Assembly: GCA_050250135.1 (NCBI GenBank)
Contig: JBFWPF010000022.1
Span: 1-34,406, forward strand
Source: JBFWPF01 sp050250135
GTDB lineage: Bacteria > Chlamydiota > Chlamydiia > Chlamydiales > JAFEGQ01
Direction: 5' to 3'
Length of the DNA: 34,406 bases
Of this stretch, positions 1-6,628 are shown piece by piece. The translations under genes and the position numbers were made by a program. Numbering within the stretch: the stretch's first letter is position 1; each line of letters starts with the position of its first letter. Under the pieces are notes generated by a model, which worked only from the letters and a program-made list of their open reading frames with translations, had not been told where the DNA came from and did not search any database.

Positions 1-1
1 C

Positions 2-112
2 TTGAATGCCCTGACTAAGGAAAAGACCGTGAAGGTGGGTAAAGCCGGGAAGCGGCTATTGGCAGCTACTGACCCAAGGTACAGAGAAAAGGTTTTGAAA
101 TTATTTTTCTAA
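2..112 (+). CDS. C-terminal end of an unidentified protein (partial)
   Basis: An open frame enters from the left edge and ends at TAA (110-112), giving 36 residues. The tail is rich in Lys and Arg (it includes TVKVGKAGKRLLAATDPRYR) and ends in KLFF. The next gene begins 21 bases after the stop, so this is probably the true 3' end of an upstream gene. The family cannot be recognised from so short a piece. The composition fits a real protein and there is no competing frame, but the fragment may also be chance. Confidence 0.5.
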   Translation: MNALTKEKTVKVGKAGKRLLAATDPRYREKVLKLFF

Positions 113-133
113 TGTCAAGCACCCTGTGAGGAT

Positions 134-1033
134 ATGGAGATTTTTCAAAACAAGCTCTTTCAGATGACAGTGGACCGTTGGGTCCAGCAAGACTGGGGTG
201 ATGAGGAGGATGTCAAGACTGCCTTCGCTTCTCTTAGCGACACGGTGCAACGGGTAGGGGTCTATTCTGCCTGCCGGTTTGTCGATATGCCCGATTACGA
301 GGGGAACTTCCCTCTGATCGAGATGATCCGCGCTCAAAACTACTCCTTAGTGGAAAAACTCATTGTAGAGGGGCATAGCCTCTATGTTCGGAATGCGGCA
401 GAGGAGACTCCATTGAGCGTGGCTGAGCAGGGATCCAAAATGATTGCCGCCTTTGTGAAGTCGGGTAAGTACTTTCCCTTTTCTGACCAGGGCGAAGCAC
501 TCCGACAGGCTGCAGAGAGGGGTGATCTGCAGGGGGTACAAGATTGCCTGAGCAAGAAGGCCCCTGTAGGTGAGTACAGCACATTGGGAGAGACGGCCCT
601 TCACATCGCATGCAGAGTGGGCAACCTCCCGATTGTACAGGCTCTGTTGGATAGCAGCACTTCCTCTATCAATGCTCCCACTTCGCGTGGCCTCTCCTCC
701 CCCCTCCATATCGCGGTTGAGGCAGGGAATTGGAAGGTGGTGGCTGAGCTGGTGAAGAGGGGAGCGCGGTTGAATCTTCTGGATGATTACGCGCGGCTCC
801 CGGTTGATCTAGTGCGGAACAGGGTGTCAGTCCGTCCTCAAGGAGTTGAATGTCTGAAGCGTGTGAAAACAGAGCGGCCCTTAATTCCTATGCCCCAGCT
901 TCCTTGCCCCCAGCTCCCTTTCGGTAAAGGGACGCCGCCAGCAAGCCCCGAAGCTTCACCCCTTAGTCTGTCGTATACCAGCACTCCCTCAAAGATCATT
1001 CCACCTGATGACAGCCGCGACAGGACCGGCTAG
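134..1033 (+). CDS. Ankyrin-repeat protein, paralogous to the ankyrin region of the neighbouring USP gene
   Basis: The 299-residue protein has ankyrin-like units at about residues 57-86, 120-147, 151-183 (GETALHIACRVGNLPIVQAL) and 188-218 (SPLHIAVEAGNWKVVAELV). A Pro/Ser-rich tail follows from about 250. Ankyrin repeats bind proteins, and in amoeba symbionts such genes are often secreted effectors; secretion is inferred here. Residues 122-218 align by eye with the ankyrin region of the USP gene downstream (both have LRQ, then AP, then YS, G, TALH in the same spacing), so the two look like duplicates. No signal peptide is evident. The GAGG before ATG sits very close to the start, so the exact start is uncertain. 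A downstream frame overlaps by 26 bases and continues ankyrin-like sequence, so this gene may be the front part of a frameshifted longer one. Confidence 0.75.
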   Translation: MEIFQNKLFQMTVDRWVQQDWGDEEDVKTAFASLSDTVQRVGVYSACRFVDMPDYEGNFPLIEMIRAQNYSLVEKLIVEGHSLYVRNAAEETPLSVAEQGSKMIAAFVKSGKYFPFSDQGEALRQAAERGDLQGVQDCLSKKAPVGEYSTLGETALHIACRVGNLPIVQALLDSSTSSINAPTSRGLSSPLHIAVEAGNWKVVAELVKRGARLNLLDDYARLPVDLVRNRVSVRPQGVECLKRVKTERPLIPMPQLPCPQLPFGKGTPPASPEASPLSLSYTSTPSKIIPPDDSRDRTG

Positions 1034-1406
1034 CTCTCCTCGGCCCAATCCGGTCGACGCCGTTACAGAGGCCGTTCGTGAAGGAAATGTGGAGTTCCTT
1101 CGCCGCGTCACTCCTGACCTATTGAATGGAACGGATAGTGAGGGAGAGCGGCCGCTAATCGCTGCGGTTAGGCTTCAGCAGTTTGAAGTCCTTCAGTTTA
1201 TAGGCGACACTTTCTGCTGCAATCCCCATCTCACTAGGGCGTGTAACCAATTAGATATCGTTGATATCCAGAAGGAAAGGGGGTTTCCAGGGATGTTTCC
1301 GAGTCGAAGGGCAGGGCCAAAGCGCCCTGTCCGAGACGAGGAAACCTCTCTGGGAGCCCAGCTTTCCCCTGGAGATCAAGGAGAGCTAATTGATTACACG
1401 CCCTAA
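1008..1406 (+). pseudogene. Ankyrin-gene fragment running into a palindromic element
   Basis: The frame overlaps the end of the preceding ankyrin gene in another register. Its first 65 residues look ankyrin-like (AVTEAVREGNVEFLRRVTPD, then ERPLIAAVRLQQFEVLQFI). From base 1237 it reads through the 167 bp palindromic element and stops at the TAA just past the right end of the element. There is no ribosome binding site before the ATG. The simplest reading is the tail of the upstream ankyrin gene, separated by a frameshift and truncated by insertion of the element. A short translationally coupled protein cannot be excluded. Confidence 0.5.
1237..1403. mobile_element. PE2: 167 bp palindromic MITE-like element with IS5-remnant ends
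   Basis: The two ends are inverted copies of GGGCGTGTAAYCAATTAG, and the two halves remain recognisably complementary to the centre near 1,318, so the whole unit can fold into one long imperfect hairpin. TA flanks both ends (1235-1236 and 1404-1405), as expected of a 2 bp target duplication. The same terminal sequence occurs at 34,117-34,133 beside an IS5-family transposase remnant, so this is probably a non-autonomous derivative of that element. It is too short to encode a transposase. Confidence 0.75.
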
Positions 1407-1537
1407 TGATCGGGGAGAGGGTCCCAGCTCGGTGACAGTCGGCATAGGCTCCCAGCTGTGGGTCTGGTATTACGAGCGTCTCTGGGATCAGCAGCACCCG
1501 CCCCGAGGATAGCCCCTACCCGCTCCATATTAAGTGC

Positions 1538-1566
1538 TTGTAATTCCTCGTTTTTATTTTTAAAAT
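1538..1566 (+). promoter_or_regulatory. Candidate sigma-70-type promoter of the USP gene
   Basis: TTGTAA (1538-1543) and TAAAAT (1561-1566) are separated by 17 bases in a sharply AT-rich stretch, about 60 bases before the chosen start at 1,629. Lying downstream of the degraded ankyrin copy, it would give the USP gene its own transcript. Confidence 0.4.
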
Positions 1567-1628
1567 AATTAGTTGTATTTTTTTAAATTCTGAAGTTCTT
1601 TAAAATGTTTATCAAAAAAGGTTCCTTT

Positions 1629-3965
1629 ATGGAGAGTATCTCGAGGTCGGGCGGATCGCAGCACAATCAGCAGCTACGCGAGGAGATGGTCCCGTTGGCT
1701 ATGGTTCAAGGGTTTCTTGCGAATTTGGATCCTCTATACACCACTGGCGTGGTTAGCGATCTCCTGCAGCGCAAGATCGAACAGCGGCAGTACCAGGAGG
1801 CCAAGGAGACCTGGGTGACTCTCCGAACGATATTCCCTAAGGTCGAAGTGAGGCAAGGGGAGTCGGACCTCCTTGTTGAGCTGGCGACCAAGGGCGATCT
1901 GGGCGGCATACAGTGGGCAATTGAGCAAGGGTGGGATCCCAATAGGCCTGACTCAAAGGGCGACTTCCCCCTATTTGCCGCTGTGCAGGCAGAGCAGCAA
2001 GCGGTCTTTGAGTACCTGGCTGAGCGGTGCGATCCCTTTGTTGAGAGCGATTTCTGGACGGAAGCATCCCCAGACTCTCTCTACTACCTTGCCCTCTACG
2101 GGCTCGCTATGGATAGGCAGGGGGGAAGCAATGGGACTGAGCTTCGTCAGAAAGTGTCAGAGGGGAGTCTAGAAGAGGTGAAGAGGCTTCTCGAGGGGGG
2201 GGCGCCGGTAGAACAGTACTCGAGGGGGGGGTGGACCGCCCTCCACTTTGCCGCTGACAGGGGGGATGAGGAGATCATGGCAGCGCTTTTGGCCAATACC
2301 GGTCACGAGGTGCTCAATAAACGGGGAAGCAATGGGCAGACCGCGATTGAGATCGCTGCCGCTGCAGAGAACTGGGACTGTGTGGGGCTTCTGCTTCAGA
2401 AGGGGGCCTCCTGCGTTGCAGCCCGGTTTGTGGGGGCCTCTCTTCCCCCCCGCTCACAGAATCTCGACCTATTCGCCTCTGTTCCATCAAGCCCTTGGTC
2501 TCTCATTGAGACGGTAGAGGACAAGTGGTTTGGTCTTCGGAATGAGACGGGCAACGATTGCTTTATCAATTCAGCACTCCAGGTTCTCTACTGGTGCTAC
2601 GATTTGGAGAAGATGGAAGGGGGGCTTCCCAATCAGATAACGTTTAGGAAGGCCTTTAAGCGGCTTATCAAGAGGGAGAGCGACTCGGCCAAGTGGGTGC
2701 GTGAGCTTTTTCGGTTCTCGGAAAACGGAATGGAGGACCCCTCCGAGCTAATGCTCCACATAGACCGGCTTTTCAATTTTTCTAATCGGGGTTCTTGGTC
2801 GCTCGAGTACTACATACGCACTACCTGTGACCCAAAATCCGCTACGCAAGTAGGAGGTGATCCTACAAAGTTCTCAGCGGTGGGTGACAACTGGATTCTA
2901 CGGGGGCAGAGAGAGGCCAATTGGCTCTTGCCCATCAGCTGTGATCACGTTCAAGAATCGGCCGGGCTTCAGGGTCTTGTCGACTACAGCCTGGAGGTGG
3001 AGCAGCCCTCAGAGCGGGTCAAAGTGGTCCACCAAGGGAGGCTCTACGAGGCATCCGCTACGAAACGGGTGATGATTGATCGTGCCCCCGACACCCTTGC
3101 TCTTTGTCTGACCCGCTACTCACAAGATCACGGGATAAAAAACGGATTCCAGCTGAGCGGTGAGACCGTTTGGATAGGGAACAGCAATTTCAAGGTTACC
3201 GCCTTCATCACCCACTATGGCGAGAGCAAAAATGGGGGTCACTACAAGGCTTTTGTCTCAACAGAGGGGAAGTGGGTTGAATTTGATGACTCTAAAGTTA
3301 CCCCGTTGGATGCCTTTCCCTATAAGGACTATGGCGGGGCTTACATTGTTATCCTAAAGAAACTCTCCAATGAGTTTTCCGAGCTCGTAAAACGGTCGGA
3401 GTTGCAGGAGGCCGCTAAGCGGGGGGTGGATTTCAATCGACCTAGCCGGGTGACCCACCTGCTTCCTCTCGGTGAGGCGAAGCTAGAGAGAAGTTCGCGA
3501 GCGCTCACCTTTTTGGAGACGATCCCATGTGATCACGCCCTCCTGACCCGTTATGTCGAAGGTTTGGAGCTAATCGGCAAGGTGAAAACCAACGATGCTG
3601 AGGGTGTTCGAAAATGGATAAGCGAGTGCCCAGAGCTCCTCTTCTTGTACCAGCCCGATGGGTCGACGATTTTTTCCCTGGCCGTCTCCAGCTCTCAGGA
3701 GGTAATGGCTATCCTTTTGGAAGCCTTCAAGGCCCACAAAACACCGTCCCATATGGGCTTCCTGGACGCAGGCCCCCTTCCCCCGCTGGAGCAGGCCCTC
3801 ATCTGGGGAAAAGCGGGGAGAGCTCAGCAGTTGATTGAGGCGGGGGCTAGCTGGCGGGCACTCCTTCCCGATCCGAAGCTAGAGTCGTCGATCAGACAGG
3901 TTCTGGAGTCTCAGGATGAGATAATCGACCCCGAAGACGACCCGATTGAAAGCTCGCAAGAGTAG
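1629..3965 (+). CDS. Ankyrin / ubiquitin-specific protease (USP, C19) fusion, probable deubiquitinase effector
   Basis: The 778-residue protein has ankyrin-like repeats at about 85-265, a USP-type peptidase core at about 300-578 and a further ankyrin-like region at about 640-745. The Cys box is GLRNETGNDCFINSALQVL with Cys311. The His box is GGHYKAF with His538, followed by WVEFDD with Asp553/554 as the third catalytic residue. DTLALCLTRY and YGGAYIVIL match the usual USP strands before and after the His box. The paired zinc-finger cysteines of many USPs are absent. USPs remove ubiquitin from proteins; bacteria have no ubiquitin system of this kind, so a host target is inferred. Start: AAAAAGG at 1,615-1,621 precedes the ATG at 1,629 with good spacing, while the upstream in-frame ATG at 1,605 has no such site. 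No Sec signal is visible; type III secretion is plausible but unproven. Confidence 0.9.
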   Translation: MESISRSGGSQHNQQLREEMVPLAMVQGFLANLDPLYTTGVVSDLLQRKIEQRQYQEAKETWVTLRTIFPKVEVRQGESDLLVELATKGDLGGIQWAIEQGWDPNRPDSKGDFPLFAAVQAEQQAVFEYLAERCDPFVESDFWTEASPDSLYYLALYGLAMDRQGGSNGTELRQKVSEGSLEEVKRLLEGGAPVEQYSRGGWTALHFAADRGDEEIMAALLANTGHEVLNKRGSNGQTAIEIAAAAENWDCVGLLLQKGASCVAARFVGASLPPRSQNLDLFASVPSSPWSLIETVEDKWFGLRNETGNDCFINSALQVLYWCYDLEKMEGGLPNQITFRKAFKRLIKRESDSAKWVRELFRFSENGMEDPSELMLHIDRLFNFSNRGSWSLEYYIRTTCDPKSATQVGGDPTKFSAVGDNWILRGQREANWLLPISCDHVQESAGLQGLVDYSLEVEQPSERVKVVHQGRLYEASATKRVMIDRAPDTLALCLTRYSQDHGIKNGFQLSGETVWIGNSNFKVTAFITHYGESKNGGHYKAFVSTEGKWVEFDDSKVTPLDAFPYKDYGGAYIVILKKLSNEFSELVKRSELQEAAKRGVDFNRPSRVTHLLPLGEAKLERSSRALTFLETIPCDHALLTRYVEGLELIGKVKTNDAEGVRKWISECPELLFLYQPDGSTIFSLAVSSSQEVMAILLEAFKAHKTPSHMGFLDAGPLPPLEQALIWGKAGRAQQLIEAGASWRALLPDPKLESSIRQVLESQDEIIDPEDDPIESSQE

Positions 3966-4045
3966 ACGCTCTATAGAAAAAGGTTGCTTGGAATTTCCTA
4001 TCCGCTTAGGATGCAGTCCCTTCGAACAAGAGGAGGGACTCCATT

Positions 4046-4351
4046 ATGGCTCAGGCCACCACCGATGCTAGGAACGTACACCATGCCTACTCAACGCTGC
4101 AACAGCTTTGCACTCCGCATGAATTTGCTGAGGCCGCCAAAAGGGTGTTTCTTCAGTCAAAAACAAAAAATGATTTTCAGCAGCTCACCCGGTTTGCTTC
4201 TCTGACAAGCCCTACTCAAAAGGGGACTGCGACCCCCCTCCACGGTGCCTGCCGGCAGGGACAGATCGACCTGGTGGCGCAGCTTATCCTGAATGGGGCC
4301 GACCCGACGGCTGGAGATGAAGAGGGCCATCCCCCGGCTCACTATCTATAA
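4046..4351 (+). CDS. Short, probably truncated ankyrin protein
   Basis: The 101-residue product has a helical N-terminus and one clear ankyrin unit at about 61-87 (ATPLHGACRQGQIDLVAQLI then NGADPTAGDEEG). It then stops at HPPAHYL, exactly where the next repeat should begin (compare the consensus start TPLHYA). The sequence after the stop turns abruptly AT-rich, which suggests loss of the 3' half. AGGAGG at 4,031-4,036 precedes the ATG by nine bases, a strong ribosome binding site. Part of that site can pair with upstream AGTCCCT (4,015-4,021 with 4,034-4,040). It could be a minimal ankyrin protein or a decaying member of the cluster. Confidence 0.6.
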   Translation: MAQATTDARNVHHAYSTLQQLCTPHEFAEAAKRVFLQSKTKNDFQQLTRFASLTSPTQKGTATPLHGACRQGQIDLVAQLILNGADPTAGDEEGHPPAHYL

Positions 4352-4362
4352 TTCTTTATATA

Positions 4363-4391
4363 TCGACAAATATCCCCGCCAATTTTATAAT
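4363..4391 (+). promoter_or_regulatory. Strong candidate promoter of the ankyrin/PE1 gene
   Basis: TCGACA (4363-4368), a 17-base spacer and a perfect TATAAT (4386-4391) lie in an AT-rich gap. The start codon is at 4,416, after GGGGG at 4,405-4,409. Confidence 0.55.
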
Positions 4392-4415
4392 CATTTAAAA
4401 AATTGGGGGTATAAA

Positions 4416-5180
4416 ATGGATATCAATCAGTATTTTCAGTGGGCAGCCTCGGGTAGCCTCTTTCAGCTTGCCGAGCTCCCCTCTCCGCGCCAGCACCTTG
4501 AGACACCCAACGAGGAGGGGGAAACCCTCCTGTTTGTGGCTGCAAAGGCTGGGAATAGGGATATTGTGGAGTACCTATTGGCGCGTGGAGCAGACCCTAA
4601 TGCCCGCACCACGTATTGGGAGAATGCACCAAAGTTCTCCCTTATCTCATTAGCGATTAAGGGAAAGCAGAAGCTGTGGGAAGGGGGCCAAGAGGAGGAT
4701 GAGGTGGTTGTTCCCTGTTCTTGGACCAGCAGTGAGCTTTCGCAAGGGGTGACCCAGGTCTTGGAGACAAAAGACATAGAACCCCTGATTGTGACCTATC
4801 GTCCGGAGGGCATCGACAGCTGGCAGTCATCTAGCGCACATCCCTCCTTACCCAGGTCTAAAGACCTGGCCTCGTCACGATGTTCGCTATCTGACGACCA
4901 TCTGTCGCGCCCCCTGGACGATAGGTCACAATCAGGGGTAGAAGAGCCGAGTCAGGTCCGTATGGTGAAGCGACCCCACCTGCCGACACCGCAATCTCTA
5001 TCGAGTCCGAGCTTTACGCAATCCAACCACGACCCCTCTCCTAACTCCAAATCCTCGGCGGAAGTCAAACGCCACAAAGAGGATTCCCTTACACAGCGGG
5101 AACTAGACTTTATTTTTGGCCCGCTACCGACTCAAGATGACCCGGAAGATTCCGACTACGACCCGAAGGGGCTTGCTTGA
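4416..5180 (+). CDS. Ankyrin protein carrying an in-frame palindromic element
   Basis: The 254-residue protein begins with ankyrin-like units at about 7-75 (GETLLFVAAKAGNRDIVEYL, then LARGADPNA). Residues 123-175 are encoded by the 157 bp PE1 element (PEGIDS near the start, DDRSQSGVEE at the end). The tail is Ser/Pro-rich and acidic, and includes a basic VKRPH segment. The ATG at 4,416 was preferred to an upstream in-frame ATG at 4,293 because GGGGG lies just before it, a good promoter lies at 4,363-4,391, and the upstream codons overlap the preceding gene. Function is unknown; an effector role is inferred from the ankyrin cluster. Confidence 0.7.
   Translation: MDINQYFQWAASGSLFQLAELPSPRQHLETPNEEGETLLFVAAKAGNRDIVEYLLARGADPNARTTYWENAPKFSLISLAIKGKQKLWEGGQEEDEVVVPCSWTSSELSQGVTQVLETKDIEPLIVTYRPEGIDSWQSSSAHPSLPRSKDLASSRCSLSDDHLSRPLDDRSQSGVEEPSQVRMVKRPHLPTPQSLSSPSFTQSNHDPSPNSKSSAEVKRHKEDSLTQRELDFIFGPLPTQDDPEDSDYDPKGLA
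4782..4938 (+). repeat. PE1 copy a: 157 bp palindromic element inside an ankyrin gene
   Basis: The ends are perfect 23 bp inverted repeats starting CCCCTGATTGTGACCTATCG. At the centre CCAGGTCT and AGACCTGG form a hairpin arm pair. A second copy of the same length lies in dnaX at 27,834-27,990. Both copies are read in the same orientation and the same codon phase, giving similar 53-residue inserts with PEGIDS, AHPS, ASSRC and RSQSGV in common. Confidence 0.85.
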
Positions 5181-5243
5181 TAAGAGACGGTCGGTGTAAC
5201 CTCCCCCCATTATTACACGAAACCCCGAAGGTGGTGCCTACAG

Positions 5244-5417
5244 ATGACCGCTGTTAAAGTCCGGATCGGAGAGCAGATCGACAAAGCCCTCCGCTTGCTT
5301 AAGAAAAAGGTTGATAAAGAGGGGATCCTCAAGACCTACAAGTCAAAACGGTATTACGACAAGCCCTCCGTTCGGGCACGGGCTAAGGCCAAAGCGGCCC
5401 TCAAATATCGCCGATAA
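5244..5417 (+). CDS. rpsU: Ribosomal protein bS21
   Basis: This short frame encodes 57 residues starting MTAVKVRIGEQIDKALRLLK and ending AALKYRR, the typical basic S21 protein of the small subunit, which helps the ribosome pair with the Shine-Dalgarno sequence. AAGGTGG lies just upstream. Two consecutive TAA codons end the gene. It precedes dnaJ, as in Chlamydia (from memory), which anchors the phylum assignment. Upstream lies the ankyrin/USP cluster rather than a conserved housekeeping gene. Confidence 0.95.
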   Translation: MTAVKVRIGEQIDKALRLLKKKVDKEGILKTYKSKRYYDKPSVRARAKAKAALKYRR

Positions 5418-5433
5418 TAACGCCCTTATTCTC

Positions 5434-5462
5434 TAGACGTAAAGATTGCAGTGCCCTATAAT
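5434..5462 (+). promoter_or_regulatory. Candidate promoter of dnaJ
   Basis: TAGACG (5434-5439), a 17-base spacer and TATAAT (5457-5462) lie between rpsU and dnaJ, 27 bases before the dnaJ ATG. No CIRCE-type inverted repeat is visible next to it. Confidence 0.5.
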
Positions 5463-5488
5463 TGCTAGGGAATTTACGGGATCAGGCA

Positions 5489-6628
5489 ATGGCAGACTAT
5501 TACGAAATTCTTGGGATTGCCCGCGGTGCAAGCGCGGAGGAGATCAAGAAGGCCTACCGGAAACAGGCCCTCAAGTACCACCCCGATAAGAACGCCGGCG
5601 ATAGTGAGGCCGAGAAGCGATTCAAAGAGATCTCCCAGGCCTACGAGGTGCTCAGCGACCCGCAAAAGCGGGAGCTCTACGACCGGTATGGGGAGGAGGG
5701 GGTTGCCGCTGGGGCCGGCATGGGCCCCGGCTTTGGGTCGATGGACGAAGCCCTCCGGACCTTTATGGGGGCCTTCGGGGGGGGCGGCCTCGACTCGATC
5801 TTCGATACCTTTTTTGGCGGCGGCCCTGGCGGGGCGATGATGGGCCGGCCTGGCGCGTCCAAGAAAATTACCCTCGATCTCTCGTTTGAGGAGGCAGCCA
5901 AGGGGCTCGACAAGGAGATCACCCTCTCGAATTATGTGGAGTGCGAGACCTGTGACGGGTCGGGGGCAGCAAGGCCCGATGCGGTCAAGGTGTGCCAACA
6001 GTGCGGGGGCGCTGGTCAGGTGGTCCAGAGCCGGGGCTTCTTTAGCATGTCTGCCGTTTGTCCGACCTGTCGGGGTGAGGGAAGGATCATCACCGAGCCC
6101 TGCGGGACCTGTAAGGGGAAGGGGCGGAGCAAAGAGAAGCAAAAGGTCAAGGTCCATATCCCGGCCGGTGTCGATGATGGGATGAGGATGAAGGTGAGCG
6201 GCAAGGGGGATGCAGGAGAGGGAGGTGGCCCTCCAGGGGACCTCTACGTCTTTATCCGGGTAGCCGAGCATCCCCTGTTTAAGCGGGAGGGGGATGATCT
6301 TCATCTCGATCTGCCGCTCGGCTTTGCTGAGGCGGCCCTTGGGACGACCAAGGAGATCCCCACGCTCGACAAGACGGCCAAGATCCATATCCCCGAGGGG
6401 ACGCAGGCGGGGAAGATCCTGCGTGTAAAAGGGGGAGGGATGCCGAATGTCCACGGGCGGGGAGCAGGTGATCTGCTCGTCCATGTCCAAGTGGAGACCC
6501 CCACCGGGCTGAATGAGCGGATGCGAGAGCTGCTGAAGGAGTTTGGCGAGCTGGAGGGGAGCGCCCAGCACCCCAGGAAGAAAGGGTTTATGGATAAAGT
6601 GAAAAGTTTCCTTGGAGGACGAGAGTGA
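5489..6628 (+). CDS. dnaJ: Chaperone protein DnaJ
   Basis: This is a complete type I DnaJ of 379 residues. The J domain (1-70) has HPD at 31-33. A Gly/Phe-rich linker follows (about 73-120). The zinc-binding region has four CxxCxGxG motifs at 152, 169, 191 and 205 (CETC, CQQC, CPTC, CGTC), and a C-terminal substrate-binding region completes it. It stimulates the DnaK ATPase and delivers unfolded proteins. The start MADYYEILG matches the family; the in-frame ATG at 5,462 overlaps the -10 box and was rejected. The stop overlaps the next gene's GTG by four bases, so the two are translationally coupled. Confidence 0.97.
   Translation: MADYYEILGIARGASAEEIKKAYRKQALKYHPDKNAGDSEAEKRFKEISQAYEVLSDPQKRELYDRYGEEGVAAGAGMGPGFGSMDEALRTFMGAFGGGGLDSIFDTFFGGGPGGAMMGRPGASKKITLDLSFEEAAKGLDKEITLSNYVECETCDGSGAARPDAVKVCQQCGGAGQVVQSRGFFSMSAVCPTCRGEGRIITEPCGTCKGKGRSKEKQKVKVHIPAGVDDGMRMKVSGKGDAGEGGGPPGDLYVFIRVAEHPLFKREGDDLHLDLPLGFAEAALGTTKEIPTLDKTAKIHIPEGTQAGKILRVKGGGMPNVHGRGAGDLLVHVQVETPTGLNERMRELLKEFGELEGSAQHPRKKGFMDKVKSFLGGRE

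Noticed and set aside
1407..1537. Possible RNA gene with short inverted segments after PE2
   Set aside because: The pairings are short and scattered, and no known RNA family could be matched by eye.
4782..4938. PE1 as a transcription terminator or attenuator
   Set aside because: It is inside an open frame, no U-run follows the stem, and coding phase is kept in both copies.
5474..6571. A 365-codon open frame on the minus strand
   Set aside because: It is antisense to the clear dnaJ gene and shows no motif or ribosome binding site.
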